DNA of 64,000 bases from Cornus controversa (lineage: Eukaryota > Streptophyta > Magnoliopsida > Cornales > Cornaceae), in NCBI GenBank assembly GCA_026545225.1, contig CM048849.1, positions 48,839,836 to 48,903,835 of the forward strand, read 5' to 3'. This document shows, piece after piece, positions 12,401-25,300 of this stretch. Position 1 is the first letter of the stretch. The number at the start of each line of letters is the position of its first letter. The position numbers were made by a program, and so were the translations under genes. Below the pieces are notes generated by a model. It did not search any database. It saw only the letters and a program-made list of their open reading frames with translations, and was not told the origin of the DNA.

Positions 12401-15400
12401 TGTCTCAAATTATTTCAATTTAACTAATATAATCCCAAGCCTCATTGGTGTATGAAGCTCTCACTTGTTAGTAGGCTAGCAGCAACAGTCTGTTCTCAAA
12501 GAGGTCAACTGTGTCCAAAAGGTTTGAGGGGCTGCCCCATGGCAGTTAATAAAGGGCAGCCCAACCATAGCCAAAACTTCGGTGGTACTTTCTTTAAAAA
12601 TATTTACTCTATTTTGAGTGACCCATGTGACTTGCCCAAAAAAAAAAGTGACCCATATTTAATGGATTTTAAGCTATGTTACATGGACTCTCCTATCTCT
12701 TTTTACGTACCCATGTCAACATGACACGACATGGGTATGGATATGTGTTTGACACACGAACTCAAATCAGACACCCCAGTCCTTCACATGTGATGATTAA
12801 AGACTTAGTAAAAATCCAAATTTGATAGAAGAGAGGAGTTTTCTACTTTTGAGATAGGTAGAAACCCTTTTTTTACCACATGCCATTTAATTAAAATCAC
12901 AATTGAGTATATCCTTAAAGAACAGCAACATCAACTATTACACTAATACGTGTCCACATGCCCGCATCCAACTTTTGGACACATTTTCCATCTCCAAATA
13001 TTCAGGACTAGGGAGCCTGACACTTGGACACACTCTTGCACTCAATACTCAAACCCAAGTCCATGTAATAGATTTTAAGTGTCGTTGTAAAGTGTGTTAC
13101 TTTTCTCTATTGTGTGTGCTTTGTGAGATTGTATTGTGTTCTTAATTTTGCATCTTACATTTCTCCTTGCATTAGGACTGAATTTACAACTACAACACAG
13201 ATTACATGCAAAATAGAATTTTTCTCAGTAGTAATATTTATTTGTTTTTATATAGTATTATAGAGCAGTTTTTTGTGTTACTTCTTTCCAATTAATTTTT
13301 TTAGTCAAAACACAGTTTCTAAATTTAACATTAACTATGCACTCCTCTGATGCATTCAATAGTTGGTTTCTAAAGAAAAACTAAAAGATTTCACATTGTA
13401 AGGCTCCAATTTCTATATTCTTGCATTTATGTGCCAATTTCACATCCTATTACTAGAAGAACAAAATGAATTTCATGTTGAAATATCAACTTGTAGAGAG
13501 TAAAAATTAAATAAAAAAAATATGAGGTTGGACTGTGTGACTGTCTGAGCAAAGAACAGAATCAACTTCTATTCAATTATGATTCCAGGGTTCTGTATAC
13601 CTTCAACTTTCCTGATGATTTGTCAGAATTCGGTATGAAGCTTCCGCTGAGATCTTCAGAAAATTTTTCATCAGCTAGTTGCTTTAACAATTTCTGCACT
13701 TCAGTTGGCTGAAGATTTGAATTTTGTAGCTGCTTGATGTAAATTACATCTTTACCTCCCATCTTTACCCCAACAACAACATGTGTTCCATATTTTTCAA
13801 TAAACCTGAAAAATCATTTATTAAATTTTATAATACTTAAATCCTATCATCAAATAAGAATAATCACTTAAAATCAACTGACTGTCAATTACAAATCATT
13901 GCAGCTTCCATACCTTGTATGGCAAAATAGGGTAAAGAAATAGAAAGAAAATGGATTTTCCTTCTATCAATAAAGGTGTTAGATCAATTTCTCAACGTAG
14001 CCATGGGTTATTAACCATTTCATCTTCCATGTAATTACATGAGTTTAAGAGTTTGCTGTTTGTCTAAACTACTGCTGGTAAAAATAGCATAAGGTGAAAA
14101 TATTTTCAGCAATGTAAATTACTTTAATCATGCAAGAGAGAAGAAAAAAAAAAATCAACCCACTGGTCAATAATATCAGATCGTTATCATGTAGGTCCTG
14201 CATATTGGATTCACTAATACATTTCTCAAAAAGAAATTTTTATTTTATATTAATCTGCTCAACTTATATTATTTAGTTAGGTTTTTAGTGCAAAATTCCA
14301 TATTTACATCGCTTATATCAGTCACATAGCTCCCCCATTCCAGGGATTTGATTACAGTGTCTAAGACCAGAAAGTGCTCATATGTCTGTTCACCAGAAGA
14401 AAAGAAACAATGAAATAATTATCATTTAACTGGCATCTTGAGAAGAAAATATAAGATAATAAATATTTTGGTCAGCTTAAAAACTTGCAAAGAAATTATG
14501 CTGGTATTTTCATAAAACTATTGGGTTGTTAAATGAAGAAGCTACCAGCGGAGCATTAGTGAATGGAATTCAATTGTTGAGCTTTAAAGTTAAGGATCTT
14601 ACTCAGCAAGGGCAGCAGGATCCCATGTAGAAGGCACTTCTTGTTTCACATGGTCGGACAGTGTTATCTGGGATCTTGCTAACTCAATATTGTAAAGAGT
14701 AATGATCCAACCATCAAAAGCAAGACTTTTTGTGGTAACTGCATCCTTTTGCCAGTAGCCCCTGAAGCTGAACATTGTGTTGAATAAGCCAGAGGGTATT
14801 TTACCAGATAAGGAGAGTTCCTGATTCAATTGCTCTGACATCTGGAATACATAAAATGATTAGAGAAAGAAACAAGAGTCATGGGCTTTGGGTATTATTT
14901 CAATCATTTCAATATATCCAACCATCAACCTAAGGTCAAAAAAGAAATTTAAAAACCAAGCAAATTCCATAAATAGTTGTAACCATGTAACAAAAATCAC
15001 CGAATGCCACAATATATTCTAACAAATATCATGCATTTAACAGATGCCATATTATATTTATTTGTGATTTTAATTTCTCAAAATGTTGTGTATATATATC
15101 GCACGTGAATATATTAGATATATTTCTGATTATTTCTCACTATATAATTGCAAATGGGATATATCGCAAGATATAGTGCAACATATCAAATTCTGATATC
15201 CCTTGCCTACATAATTTTGAAATAGTGAATGTTTTTAGCTTTATTTATTTTTTCAAAGAAAATAACAGAATTCCATTATAAAACATAAACAGAGTATTCT
15301 GAGTATACCACCGACTTTCTAGCTTCTACCAATATTGGGTAGAGTACTACTAGAATCTTAAGAATGGGACTTTTAACGCTTTCTTCACTGATACAGATAG

Positions 15401-18400
15401 TGAAACGAATGACACTTTCAAGTTCAATCCAGATGTGAACTATATTTGGTATTTACTGAAGGGGTAATTATATTAAGTTGTTATGAATGCTATATTTATA
15501 TTCAACTTTACTTAATATGTATATTAATATTTAAAATTTACATTTGAACTTTATTTAATATGTAAATTCATATCTAACCGTTACTTTATCTTAATATGAC
15601 AAAGTTTAATGGTATTATTTTAATTGTTTTCATTTATATTCTCAGCAGCATGCATATTTTCTGTCCAGCACACCAGAGACTAATCAAATATACATTTTAT
15701 TTATATTTTTTTACTCTAAACCATACATTAGTATTCCTATTACGCCCTCAAAAAAATTCATTCAAACTTATCATGATTGCTAGTAATATTTGTTACTTTG
15801 ATCAAGAAAATTGTAATATCAATATGCAGTTGTAATAAACCCATACTTTTGTGCTTGCGATGTATCCTTTTTACTAAATATTTCACTCCTTGGTTATAAC
15901 TTTCACATGATTAACCCACTCTAAACAAAATTCAACCTAGCATTATCCCAAGTCCCAACCAATGAGGATTGATTAAACTATTTTTTCCCCTCATCTGCTT
16001 TATCCAAGAGAGCTATTTATTTATTTATTATCTTTTAAAAGTTAAGAGATTGATGCCCAGAGTACTCTCTTAGAGTCAAAAGACAGAGCAAGCGGAATTG
16101 AGAGCTATGCAGAGCCAAATAGAGTACAACAGTAACTGGTGCTTGTACAAAACCGTAGTAAAAGACCAAATTCAAAAAGGTATCCAGCTTGCCAAATGTA
16201 GGGGTCATTGCTTGATGTGCTAGTAAAATAATTAGGCTGTCAAGCGTGAGAACGTGGATTCAAATCCTGAGAGCAGTCACTTTGCATATCTAGTCCACCC
16301 CTCCCAACACCCTTGATTAACTTGGGACTTGGTAGTGAGCCATTTATAAAATTTTCCAAATGTGCAACATTCTAGGAACTTATAAACTTAGACTCATTTG
16401 AACTCAACCTAGGCTCCTGGAGGGAAAATTTGTCCAATATTGGCCAAAATGTCTCAAAGCCTATGCGAAAACCTTGCTTGTGCTTAAAAATCTGTAGATA
16501 AAAAAATGGATCGGAATGAACTCTCAATTTGTGTAGTGTGCAAAAGTCTACAAAATTTAAAACTTAGGTCCATGTAAAACCCAAATTAGCCTCTACGTCC
16601 AATATTGACCTGAATGCTATGAAACCACTGCGACTAACTTGTTTGGCTTGAAGAATGTTGTAGGAATATATCGAACGAAAGCACCTGATTTGACTTATCA
16701 AAAAAAAAACCACCCAATTTGCAAATTAGGCAACTATTAACAAAGTTCATGACTTAAAAATGTTATTGCAGTCCAAGTCATGTACATGTCTCATATATTA
16801 TATCTAAGGTTGCAATCGAACTAAGCTGAGCTAAGTTTTTGGTTGTTCAAGCTCAACTAGATAATCAAATTTGAGCTAGAGTAGACCCAAAAAATAGTGT
16901 TTGAGCACTATAACATTTATTGTCAAGCTCGTTTGGCTCGTTAAACTAAACTTGTGCTTGAGACCAAGATTGATAAAGAAAAAAATATATTATAAATCTA
17001 AACAAACCCTAATAAACGAATCATGTTCATAAGATTTAACGAGTCTGTTCATGAACATGTTGGTGGATGGTGAGCGTAACAAGTTAGGCCAAGGGATTTA
17101 ACTCATTACTAAATGAGTTCAAAAAAAAGCTCAAGCTCAACTTGTTTACATAGCAAACGTGCTCAAGCTTGAGCTTTAATGGTACTCTCTTCTATGATGC
17201 ATGTCCACGGTTATGTGTTAGACGTTTATTGAGATTCATTATGTTCTCTATATTTTTGTTTGTATTGTTACTCGATAGACTTTATGGATTGTATATATGA
17301 AAAAGGTTAATTTAGTGAAAGTATATATATATATTGCATCTTGGATAATGATAAGTATCATATGTCATATTTACTTGTTTTCATTACGCATTTCAAATAA
17401 GAAAAACTTAAAAAAGAAAAAGAAAGGGAAGTTTTCAAGACATAATTTTTTTTCAACGAATAAAATTTAAGACACGATTATATCATAAATTATAAATAAC
17501 CACGCTAAACTTTCTTGCAACGTTGCAAAATTTTAATATAATTTATTAATAAAACAAAAAAAATTGTAATTTACTCTTTGCAGCTATCTTTTTCATCATA
17601 AAAATCAAGAAAAACATTAACTTTTTTCATTGGCAACTATTGGTTTCCTCAGGTGACAAAAATTTTGCATTTTTGGGAGGAGAATTTCATCAGTGATGAT
17701 TTACTCATTTGGCTAAAATACTTTGGTATTTGATTTTCTAAGAATGTTTTTATCATAAACATTAGTAATTCCATGCAACTCAATTTCTCCTCATGACCTC
17801 GCAAAGGAAGGCACTTCCTCCTTCTTCTTCTCCTTTTTCCTCTTTTTTTTTTTCTCTACAGGTTTTTTTTTTTTCTCTACAGGAGCCTAAGTTTTTTTGT
17901 TTTCCAAATGTTGATCTCGGCTTTTTGTAGCAAGATATAAAAAAATTAAATTTTACAATTGTGCAATAATTCAAGTTCCTATTAAATCCATTAAAACATA
18001 CAAAAACCAGAGACCAGATCAGCATAGGGAAAACAAAAAATTCAAAAAAAAACACTATCTTTATTTACAGTTTTTTCCTAATTAAATCATTTCGCCTGAT
18101 ATACCAGTGGAATTTATTATACATGGACTACAATGACCATCATCCATCTAATTTCATAAGAAAATACAGAAGAAAAAAATTAATAATAATACCACGCCCG
18201 TTTATAGAGAAATTTCAATTTTCTCTCATTTTCCTACTTTTCTCAGTAACCAAGCAGAGCAAAGAGTAAATCAGAATCACCTGATTAAAAGAAAGAACAT
18301 CAGACCGAAACCTAGTCCGCTCTCCTTTATCGCACTTGATCGCCGTTGATACGTTGCGGACGACGACACCACCAGGGAGGACGATGTCTCTGGTCCGGTT

Positions 18401-18550
18401 TTGATCGAGCTCGATCAGTCTCGAACCGGAGGGACCCGGTCTACAGGCCGATAAGCGAATATCGGATGAGAGATCGTACCCGAAACCAATCACCGATACG
18501 GCCTTTTCGGCCGCGGATTGGGGGTCGAGACGATTAGCATTAAACGCCAT
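9416..18550 (-). CDS. NSL1: MACPF-domain protein, NSL1/CAD1 family, 7 exons, 612 aa
   Basis: Exons in coding order are 18550-18281, 14841-14603, 13805-13601, 12175-12092, 11986-11803, 10809-10643 and 10105-9416. All introns are GT-AG, phases join without error, and the stop is TGA. The protein begins MAFNANRLDPQSAAEKAVSV with no signal peptide. It carries the conserved IKCDKGERTRFRSDVLSFNQ block (exon 1) and IPSGLFNTMF and WQKDA (exon 2). The MACPF signature EKYGTHVVVGVKMGGKDVIY is at about residues 173-192. PIEELHQFLEFQLPRQWAPV (exon 6) and NRPVTGIRLYLEGKK (exon 7) follow. Plant members restrain salicylate-dependent cell death; loss of NSL1 or CAD1 in Arabidopsis gives spontaneous lesions. 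Length fits the family (about 600 aa). The NSL1 name rests on family plus synteny; the paralogue At4g24290 is the main alternative. Intron 1 is unusually long (3.4 kb). Confidence 0.93.
16205..16420 (+). mobile_element. SINE-like sequence in intron 1
   Basis: The string GTGGATTCAAATCCTGAGAG resembles a tRNA-type B box (GGTTCGAATCC). It lies about 35 bp after gtgctagtaaaataattagg, which could be a decayed A box. The following gagcagtcactttgcatatc is typical of plant SINE bodies. I found no clear 3' tail or target-site duplication, so the ends are guesses. Confidence 0.4.
16805..17190. mobile_element. Degenerate MITE-like sequence (hAT-type appearance)
   Basis: One end reads ggttgcaatcgaactaagct and the other caagctcaacttgtttaca with gctcaagcttgagc. 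Both are rich in the AGCTC/GAGCT words seen in plant hAT-type miniature elements whose terminus reads GGCTGCAA-like. The inverted ends are imperfect and no target-site duplication was found. Confidence 0.35.
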
Positions 18551-18860
18551 TGATTTCTCTGATCATTCAACGATTTAGTTATGGTTCTGTCTTATATGTT
18601 TACGAGGAGTTGAGTGTTCTAGGGTTTAGTTGAAGGTTGAAGAGAAGTGGTTGACCGTTGAAAAATGGATTTTATATTATAGAAATCCATATTTATATTT
18701 ATATCTATGTGTGTGTATATACAGTATATAGTGTGTCTGTGTCTGTGTCTGTGTTTGACTAGTTTTGTTGGACTTTAACAGTTTTGACGATGTGAAATCG
18801 AGTAAACAAATGCGACTGCTGGCGGCTGTTAGCTGTGTTGCTGGTCGCCACGTGGCGTCC
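18551..18860 (-). promoter_or_regulatory. MACPF gene promoter region with a perfect G-box palindrome
   Basis: Reading on the minus strand, a TATAAAT-type box is present at 18691-18697, about 145 bp upstream of the start codon. GCCACGTGGC at 18847-18856 is a perfect 10-bp palindrome with a G-box core, a site for bZIP/bHLH factors in ABA, light and jasmonate responses. A TTGACC W-box type word lies near 18650. Promoter assignment is inferred from position. Confidence 0.5.
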
Positions 18861-19100
18861 ATTTGAAAATTATGCTACTATTGGGCTTTGGCAGCTGTCT
18901 GGGCTTTGTAGTTTGGAAGAATCAAACTGCTACTATCTTCCAAAGTGCAAGCCCGGCTATCGTAACCTATATCTCAGCCCATTTTACTAAAATAAATTAG
19001 AGTGTGGGGGCCATAACAACAAACCGGGCCTCATCCCACATAACTGTATGTATACCATAATGGATTACAAATAAGGTGCAACTCGATCGGGTTTATGAGT
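18861..19100. other. Intergenic DNA
   Basis: No gene or recognisable repeat; it separates the MACPF promoter from the duplicated block that follows. Confidence 0.3.
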
Positions 19101-19490
19101 CAACCCTCGCTAAACTTGCTATGAGTATTGTTGTTTAAATTTGGGTTCAACCCGAACTCGTGTTAGGGATGTCTAGTCCGAGCTCAACTATGATCGAATT
19201 TGGGGCACTTCTGATCAGATTTCAAATATATATATATATATATATTCACATTAATTTGTCAAATAACTCTGAAACAACATAACATTTGACTTTTATAATC
19301 ATCAACTCTCGCTTAACTTGCCGAGTATTGTTGTTCAAATTTGGGTTCAACCCGACCTCGAGTTAGGGATGTCTAGCCCTCAACTATGATCGAGTTTGGG
19401 ATACTTCTAATCAGATTGCAAAAAAAAATAAAAATTCACATTAATTTGTCAAATAACTCTGAAACAACATAACATTCGACTGTTTATGTT
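19101..19490. repeat. Imperfect tandem duplication, period about 190 bp
   Basis: The segment containing tttgggttcaacccgaactc, gttagggatgtctag and ttcacattaatttgtcaaat appears twice (19101-19290 and about 19300-19490). The copies have diverged. An (AT)n run in copy 1 is replaced by an A-rich tract in copy 2. The GGGTTCAACCCGA words suggest it derives from a MITE-like element. Confidence 0.8.
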
Positions 19491-19639
19491 TCAAATTTGA
19501 AAAACATATACTTGCCTTGTATATAAAACATAATGATTCTCTCATTTAACTCAACTAATACTTTAAGATTGGAAAAATGAAATATGGATAGTGACTTTGA
19601 TTTAGAGAAACACAATTTCGTCAAAGATCAAATTGACAA

Positions 19640-19790
19640 TAGGGATGGCAAACTATCTGACTTCGACGGGTACCCGCCCCGTCCCTTTTAAGACGGGTTT
19701 AGGGGATTTTAAATGGGGATAGGGGAAGGAAGTACGGGGACGGGGAAATGGTACCCACCTCATCCCGTTTATACTTTTGTGGGTATAACC
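19640..19790. mobile_element. Fragment of a hAT-like element end
   Basis: The sequence tagggatggcaaactatctg followed by gacgggtacccgccccgtcc is a common opening of plant hAT-type non-autonomous elements (TAGGGATGGCAA terminus). The matching opposite terminus was not found, so this is at best a fragment. Confidence 0.4.
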
Positions 19791-19917
19791 ACGTGTTAGC
19801 TACATGAAAAATTCACATTAGCTATGTTCAAAACAAAGAGCCACATCAGCCAAAGTTGACTCAAAAGAACCCTAACAGCTAAAGTCAAAATTACACTGTT
19901 TTAACTCAAAAGAAGCT

Positions 19918-20860
19918 TTGAAGCAAACTCAGGCGATACTCCTCCGGTCTCATTCAAAACCCTATGAAAAACTCAAGTCAACACAAGCCTCAAGTGACAC
20001 TCCTCGAGCCTTAACTCTGAGAAAAACTCAGGTCAACACTATTGAGGCAGCGAAAGCACAACACAAGCAAACATGGAGATCCCATCATGAAAACAAACAA
20101 CACAAAGAAAACATAATATATATGTGGTTCAGCCAGACTCAACCTACATCCATAGAGAGAAAAAATTCCAATATCATCAATAAAAAAGAGATATACAAGT
20201 ATAGAGTACAAACATTCATTACTGTCTCATGAGAAGTCATACAACTGTAGAGAATGCCCACCCATTTATTGTAACTCTCTACTTTTACGACTCAACTCCC
20301 TCATGAGGCTGTTCTTAGGGCTATATCTCTATACTCTTCTACCCACTCACTCTCTTCTTTTCTCCCTAACTCCTCCATTCTTTTTTCTTCTCTACCTTCT
20401 CCACTTAACTCCACCTCTCTTTATAGAGTTCCAAGTCCACTTTCTTATTGAACAAGGATTGCAATTCCTTAGAACCCAAGACTTGCCTAATAAGAAATTA
20501 TCAAATGCAATACAACTTTATAATGGAAACATAATTAACCATGGACTATAGGCCACAATTCCTAACAAACACAAACCTTAAGTAACACTCATCAAGCCTC
20601 ATTTAAACCCTAAGGCAAACTTAGGTCAACACAAACCTCAAGCAACACTCCTCGATTCTCATTTAAACTTTGAGGCAAACTCAGGTCAACACAAACCTCA
20701 AGTGACACTCCTTGAGTCTCATTTAAATCTTAAGGCAAACTCAGGTCAACACAAACCTCGAGTCTCATTTTAACCTAAGATAAACTGAGGTCAACATAAA
20801 CCTCGAACAACACTCTCCGAGTCAAACTCAGGACAACACGAAACTCGAGTGATGATTTTG
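19918..20860. repeat. Minisatellite of about 60-bp units, split by a solo LTR
   Basis: Units contain caaactcaggtcaacacaaa, cctcaagtgacactcctcga and ctcatttaaa. Roughly eight divergent units can be read: two to three at 19918-20039 and five to six at 20568-20860. The array is interrupted at 20040-20567 by an LTR. The array reads in register across that insertion once the duplicated aacac is removed. Confidence 0.85.
20040..20567 (-). mobile_element. Solo LTR, 528 bp, TSD aacac
   Basis: The 5-bp direct repeat aacac flanks it at 20035-20039 and 20568-20572. On the minus strand it opens TGTTAGGAATTGTGGCC at 20567 and closes ...CTGCCTCAATA. The expected CA end is therefore TA, a terminal change. 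Near its 3' end it has ATGGATGTAGG followed by GGCTGAACCAC, a motif seen in other plant LTR 3' parts. It contains no internal genes. Copia-type is likely from the TGTTAGGA opening, but this is not proven. Confidence 0.85.
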
Positions 20861-21500
20861 AAATTATGACAAGTAGGAACCTCTTGACATTAGCATGAAC
20901 TAACTAGGGAGACTTCAAAATATTTTTGGAATGATAGATAAAAAGCTAGAGCAAGTGTGACGACCTTTATGGGCTGGTATAATGCGGGCAAGTGCGAGGC
21001 ACTGGACAATTTGTCACGATCCCACATTGTCTGGGCAGGTGAAGGTGAAATGTTATATGTATGTTCATTTATGACACAAATTATTTTAAAGTCGTGAACC
21101 TATCAGATTTTGACAGTTAAACGTGCTTAGTTGAGAGTAGTATCAAGATGGGTGGACCCCTCATTAATGCTCATCCACGACCAATGTCATTAAGTCGAAT
21201 GCATTAAATACCTGCCTTGCCTATTTAATGTGCCGCTATCAAATAGAAGGAAAAGATCTGACTTCTTGATAAGCAATTAACCAAAGAACCTAAGAAAACA
21301 CACACATCCTTAAACATTAAAGCCTTGACTCAAGCAATTAATAATCACATCAACTTTAGTCCGTTTACTAACTGTCATTGGCACAAGAGCATTCCTGCCT
21401 TCATTATAATTTTTTTTGTTTGGTTTACTTCTTCTCCTTAAAACCAGATCGCTTTCTGGATCCCTCAAATTGTATTGTAATACTTTTTTTCATTATCTTT
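20861..21500. other. Intergenic DNA
   Basis: No gene was found. The segment near 20955-21050 (tgtgacgacctttatgggct and gtcacgatcccacattgtct) resembles other dispersed plant repeats, but I could not place its boundaries. Confidence 0.3.
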
Positions 21501-21508
21501 TATTACTG

Positions 21509-22161
21509 CAGGGCCGGCCCTGGGTCTAGGCGGCCCAGGCGGCCGCCTAGGGCCCCCAAAATTTTCAAATTTTGGGGGCCCCAAATTTTTCCAAGCCCAA
21601 CACTATTACTAGATTTCAATTTTATAAAACTTATTAGTATTGGACTAGCAGGCTACATTTAAAACAAGCCCAATAGCTTGTGGTTCTGGGCTCACTTTTT
21701 TTTCAATAAACAATACTAGACTACTAGTATTACTTAGGTTCACGTACTGTTATTTCATGTTTACTTCTTTCCTCAAACGAATTGGTTCCCTTTCTTCTTC
21801 TTTCCTCGCGACGAGCATACAACTTGCAAGAGCACTAGATTGTCGTCTACTGTCTACCAAGGCACCAACGTCCGATTCATCTCTTAGGTAAGCTTCTCTC
21901 TCATTTTTAATTTTCTAGTTCCATACTCTAGAAGGGGAGTTTTTGAACATAATTTGATTTGGGGGTTTAGAGTTTGAATTTTTTTTTTCTTCAGAAAATA
22001 AGGGTTTAAAATTTCTAATCCTTGGATTTGGTTCGTTTTCAAACTGTTAGTAGTGCTCTTGATTTCATATTTAATTACATTTTCTTTAATTTTTTTGTAA
22101 TTGTGGAATTGAAATTATTGAATAATGAATATACATACATATTACAGTCTATATATCTATA

Positions 22162-22202
<41 letters not shown>

Positions 22203-22386
22203 CAAGAACGTACTACATATATATATTTATATATATATATAACAGATCCTTTATCTCAAAAAATTTATATATATATATATATACTATAAAATTTATCCGC
22301 GTGTGAAAGTTTTTGTATAAAGGGGCTCCCATTTGAAAGTCCGCCTAGGGCCTCTCAAAATTTTTGGAATCTCAGGGCCGGCCCTG
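21509..22386. mobile_element. Non-autonomous hAT element, 878 bp, TSD tattactg
   Basis: Terminal inverted repeats are CAGGGCCGGCCCTGGG at the left and, reversed, CAGGGCCGGCCCTGAG at the right. Subterminal GCCTAGG blocks are also inverted. The 8-bp duplication tattactg flanks the element at 21501-21508 and 22387-22394, the length expected for hAT transposition. The inside lacks a transposase frame. It holds a long (TA)n run (about 22140-22290) and a short CG-richer stretch near 21800-21880. It is therefore a deletion derivative mobilised by a transposase elsewhere. Confidence 0.93.
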
Positions 22387-22394
22387 TATTACTG

Positions 22395-25300
22395 TACCAA
22401 GAATCCACTACTTATACTTTTAAATTACCGTAATATCCAAACACCTAAGATACCATTTACTTTTACTCAAACCCTAATCTCATTAGTTATTCCAAGCACC
22501 CCCTTCTCTCTCTCTCACGATCAGATGTCTTTTGTTTGTAAAAAACGATGGACAATTTATTATGTATCAAACTCTCGATATTTCATTAATTCATAAGAGT
22601 AAACACAAATCTAATCAAAGATACCGAGAAAAAGAATATCTTGATAAGAAAACTTTTGATGAATCCATTTCAAAAATCAAAAGATAACTGGAACTAGAGA
22701 CAAAAATCATTGTGATTTGCTTGTTCCTAAAAATATTTTATCATCTAGATGTCACATAGGATTGAGAATTCTAATTTGTTTCACTTTAAAGAAGAGAAAT
22801 GGTATGGATAGAAATCTCGTATTTTGTAGCATGTCGTATCAAGGGAGAATTACGAGAATATTTCATTCTCTTCAACCATTATATATACTATTTATTATTA
22901 TTAAATTTTCAGATGCAACTGACCTGATCACATCCAAGAACTACTTCGATTTTTTTCTCACAAGAGGTAGGATCACATGGTAGTATTTAGTATATAGTAG
23001 ATATTAGCGTAAAAAAATTACTTTCACAACAAAGTCCGCACTTTGTACTCTACAATAAAGTGATTTTAATGCTCAAACATGCACATTAAATCCCACATCG
23101 AAAGCATCCACACTTGCATATGTGCCTACCAAAAGTAACCCAGACTTCCTTGGTTGGTCCTCTAAATTCATCCAGAAAATTTCTTGAATTCTTGCTAGTA
23201 AATTGAATCCTTAAAAATGTTACCAAACTATTCGTAGTATAATGTATACTATAATATAGTATATCATCGCATAAATATATATATATACATATATATATAT
23301 ACACACACATATACATAAATCTTTTATTCATTGCATCAGTTATGTCAGCATTATGGATGACAGATATATGTATATAAATATCCAAAGTCAACAAAGAGTA
23401 TCCGAAACTTTGATATTTTGTGTCCCTCGTCCGTATATCCAATTGACAGCTGAAGATCAGGAAATAATGCGGCAGCCAAGATTGTGTGAATCGGAGTGGT
23501 TGTTGTAGGAAATAGTACAATACATTTTTATATATTATAAGGTTTGGACCACTGATATATTTTTCTTTTATATTAATTTATCCAGATATATAGTTAAGAT
23601 GGTATTAAAATGTATATATAAGTGGTTTTCTTACACTGGCCCACATATAATCTTAATTACAATTTGACAAAAATTAATATTTTCCGCCTTCTAACTTCTA
23701 AGGCAATAAATCGAAAATTAATGACAAGGCTAACTTTACATCATTGATGGCAGTCCAGTTAAGCTACAAGTCACATAAGTGATTATACTATATAAATCTA
23801 TCATATTGTGCAAAATTATTAAAACAAATCCTAAGCTTTTTGGTTTGTAGATTTTAAAATATTTGCTGGAAAAAGAAAAAAAAATGAATCATAAACCTTT
23901 TTTTCGGTTTACGACGATATCGTGTATAAATGGTTTAAAAATTAAATTATTTCGTTATGCAATATCATTTATACAATCGGAGGTTACCTAACATTAATAT
24001 GTGAATTCAAAGTAAATTTTGAGTAACATTCGAGGAGTTACAAATCTGTTCTTTTTAAAGATAACAGAACAAAATTACAAAATAGAGCGCCCGTCAAACA
24101 ATCAAGCTTTTCTTAATAAAAGAAATTTTTGATTCTATGTTTGCGTCTTGTACTCTTTATTTAACACAATATATAACTTATGAATCATGTTTAAACAATT
24201 TAACATAATAATTGATAAGTAATTTAACTTTAATATTAAAATTGTTGCGTTGACACATGATATATGAAAGAAAAAAAATATGACACAAGAGAGGATCTGA
24301 GTTTCTTAATATTTACCAAAAAGCATATTGAAAGTCGAGAGGAGTTGATGAGAAAATGAGACAAGTCATATTATATTAATTACCATTTTTGTCTCTAGAA
24401 CAATGCCCACCACACATTCATTTTGGGAGAGAATTGAAAGTTGTGTCAAAAATTAACAATGTGGGCACCAAACATCCATTTCGGAGGAGTTACGAAAATA
24501 AAACAATTTGGGATATAATTTCAAATCGGCATCAAGAAACATGCCTTGCACATTATTATCATATCTTAGAAAGCAAGCTTTAAAGCGTCTAGTGCAAACA
24601 ATGACCCTCCTGTGTTCACAAAATTCTTTACATTTTTTAATTTGTGCAAAATAAATTTTTAATTTGAGAGAAATTGAATAATGAAATTATTATAATATTC
24701 TTACTTTATAATATATATTTTTAAAAAGCAAACACACTAAATAACAAAAAAAAAAAGTACATTCTAGGTTTTTAAAAAAATTCTAACAAACATTTTTTAA
24801 TGGACTGTGCTACTTAGACCGAATTATTAGATAGAATTATCAGACATAACCTTTTACATCCATTCGATGCAAATGGTAAGTCTCACCACATGCATCCCAT
24901 GGATTAAAAAGTTTAGTTCCCACAATTTTGTCTAACTATTATTTTTCTTTTTTAATTTATGCAAATAAAGATATATTTTATTTGGAAGAAATTGAATATT
25001 GAAATGACTAAAGTACCCTTATTATATATATATATATATATAAAGAGAAAACATTAAATAACAAAAAATGTACTTCTATGTTTTTTAAAACAATTTGACA
25101 TCATCATATGCAATAAGATCAATTTGCTCTCTATTTTGATTTTATAGGAATTTATACGCACATATCAAATAGCACAGGCATTTCTTGAACATTTTTCATA
25201 CAGCAGAAAAGTTTTTTGCACTTTACTCTTAAAAATTTGTCGAAGAGTTTATTCAATTGTTAATAAGCAAAATTCTCCTAATGTAACTATGTGATAACAT

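Larger units (their letters stand above)
14842..18280 (-). other. Long intron 1 of the MACPF gene, transposon-rich
   Basis: This intron is 3,439 bp, against roughly 100 to 1,430 bp for the other five. The donor is CAG|GTGATT and the acceptor TCCAG|ATG. It is AT-rich, with a SINE-like sequence near 16200-16420 and a degenerate MITE-like sequence near 16805-17190. A long T/A-rich low-complexity stretch spans 17400-18060. No alternative exon was recognised. Confidence 0.85.

Noticed and set aside
16240..16280. tRNA gene suggested by a GGATTCAAATCC box
   Set aside because: No acceptor stem or cloverleaf can be drawn; better explained as a SINE remnant.
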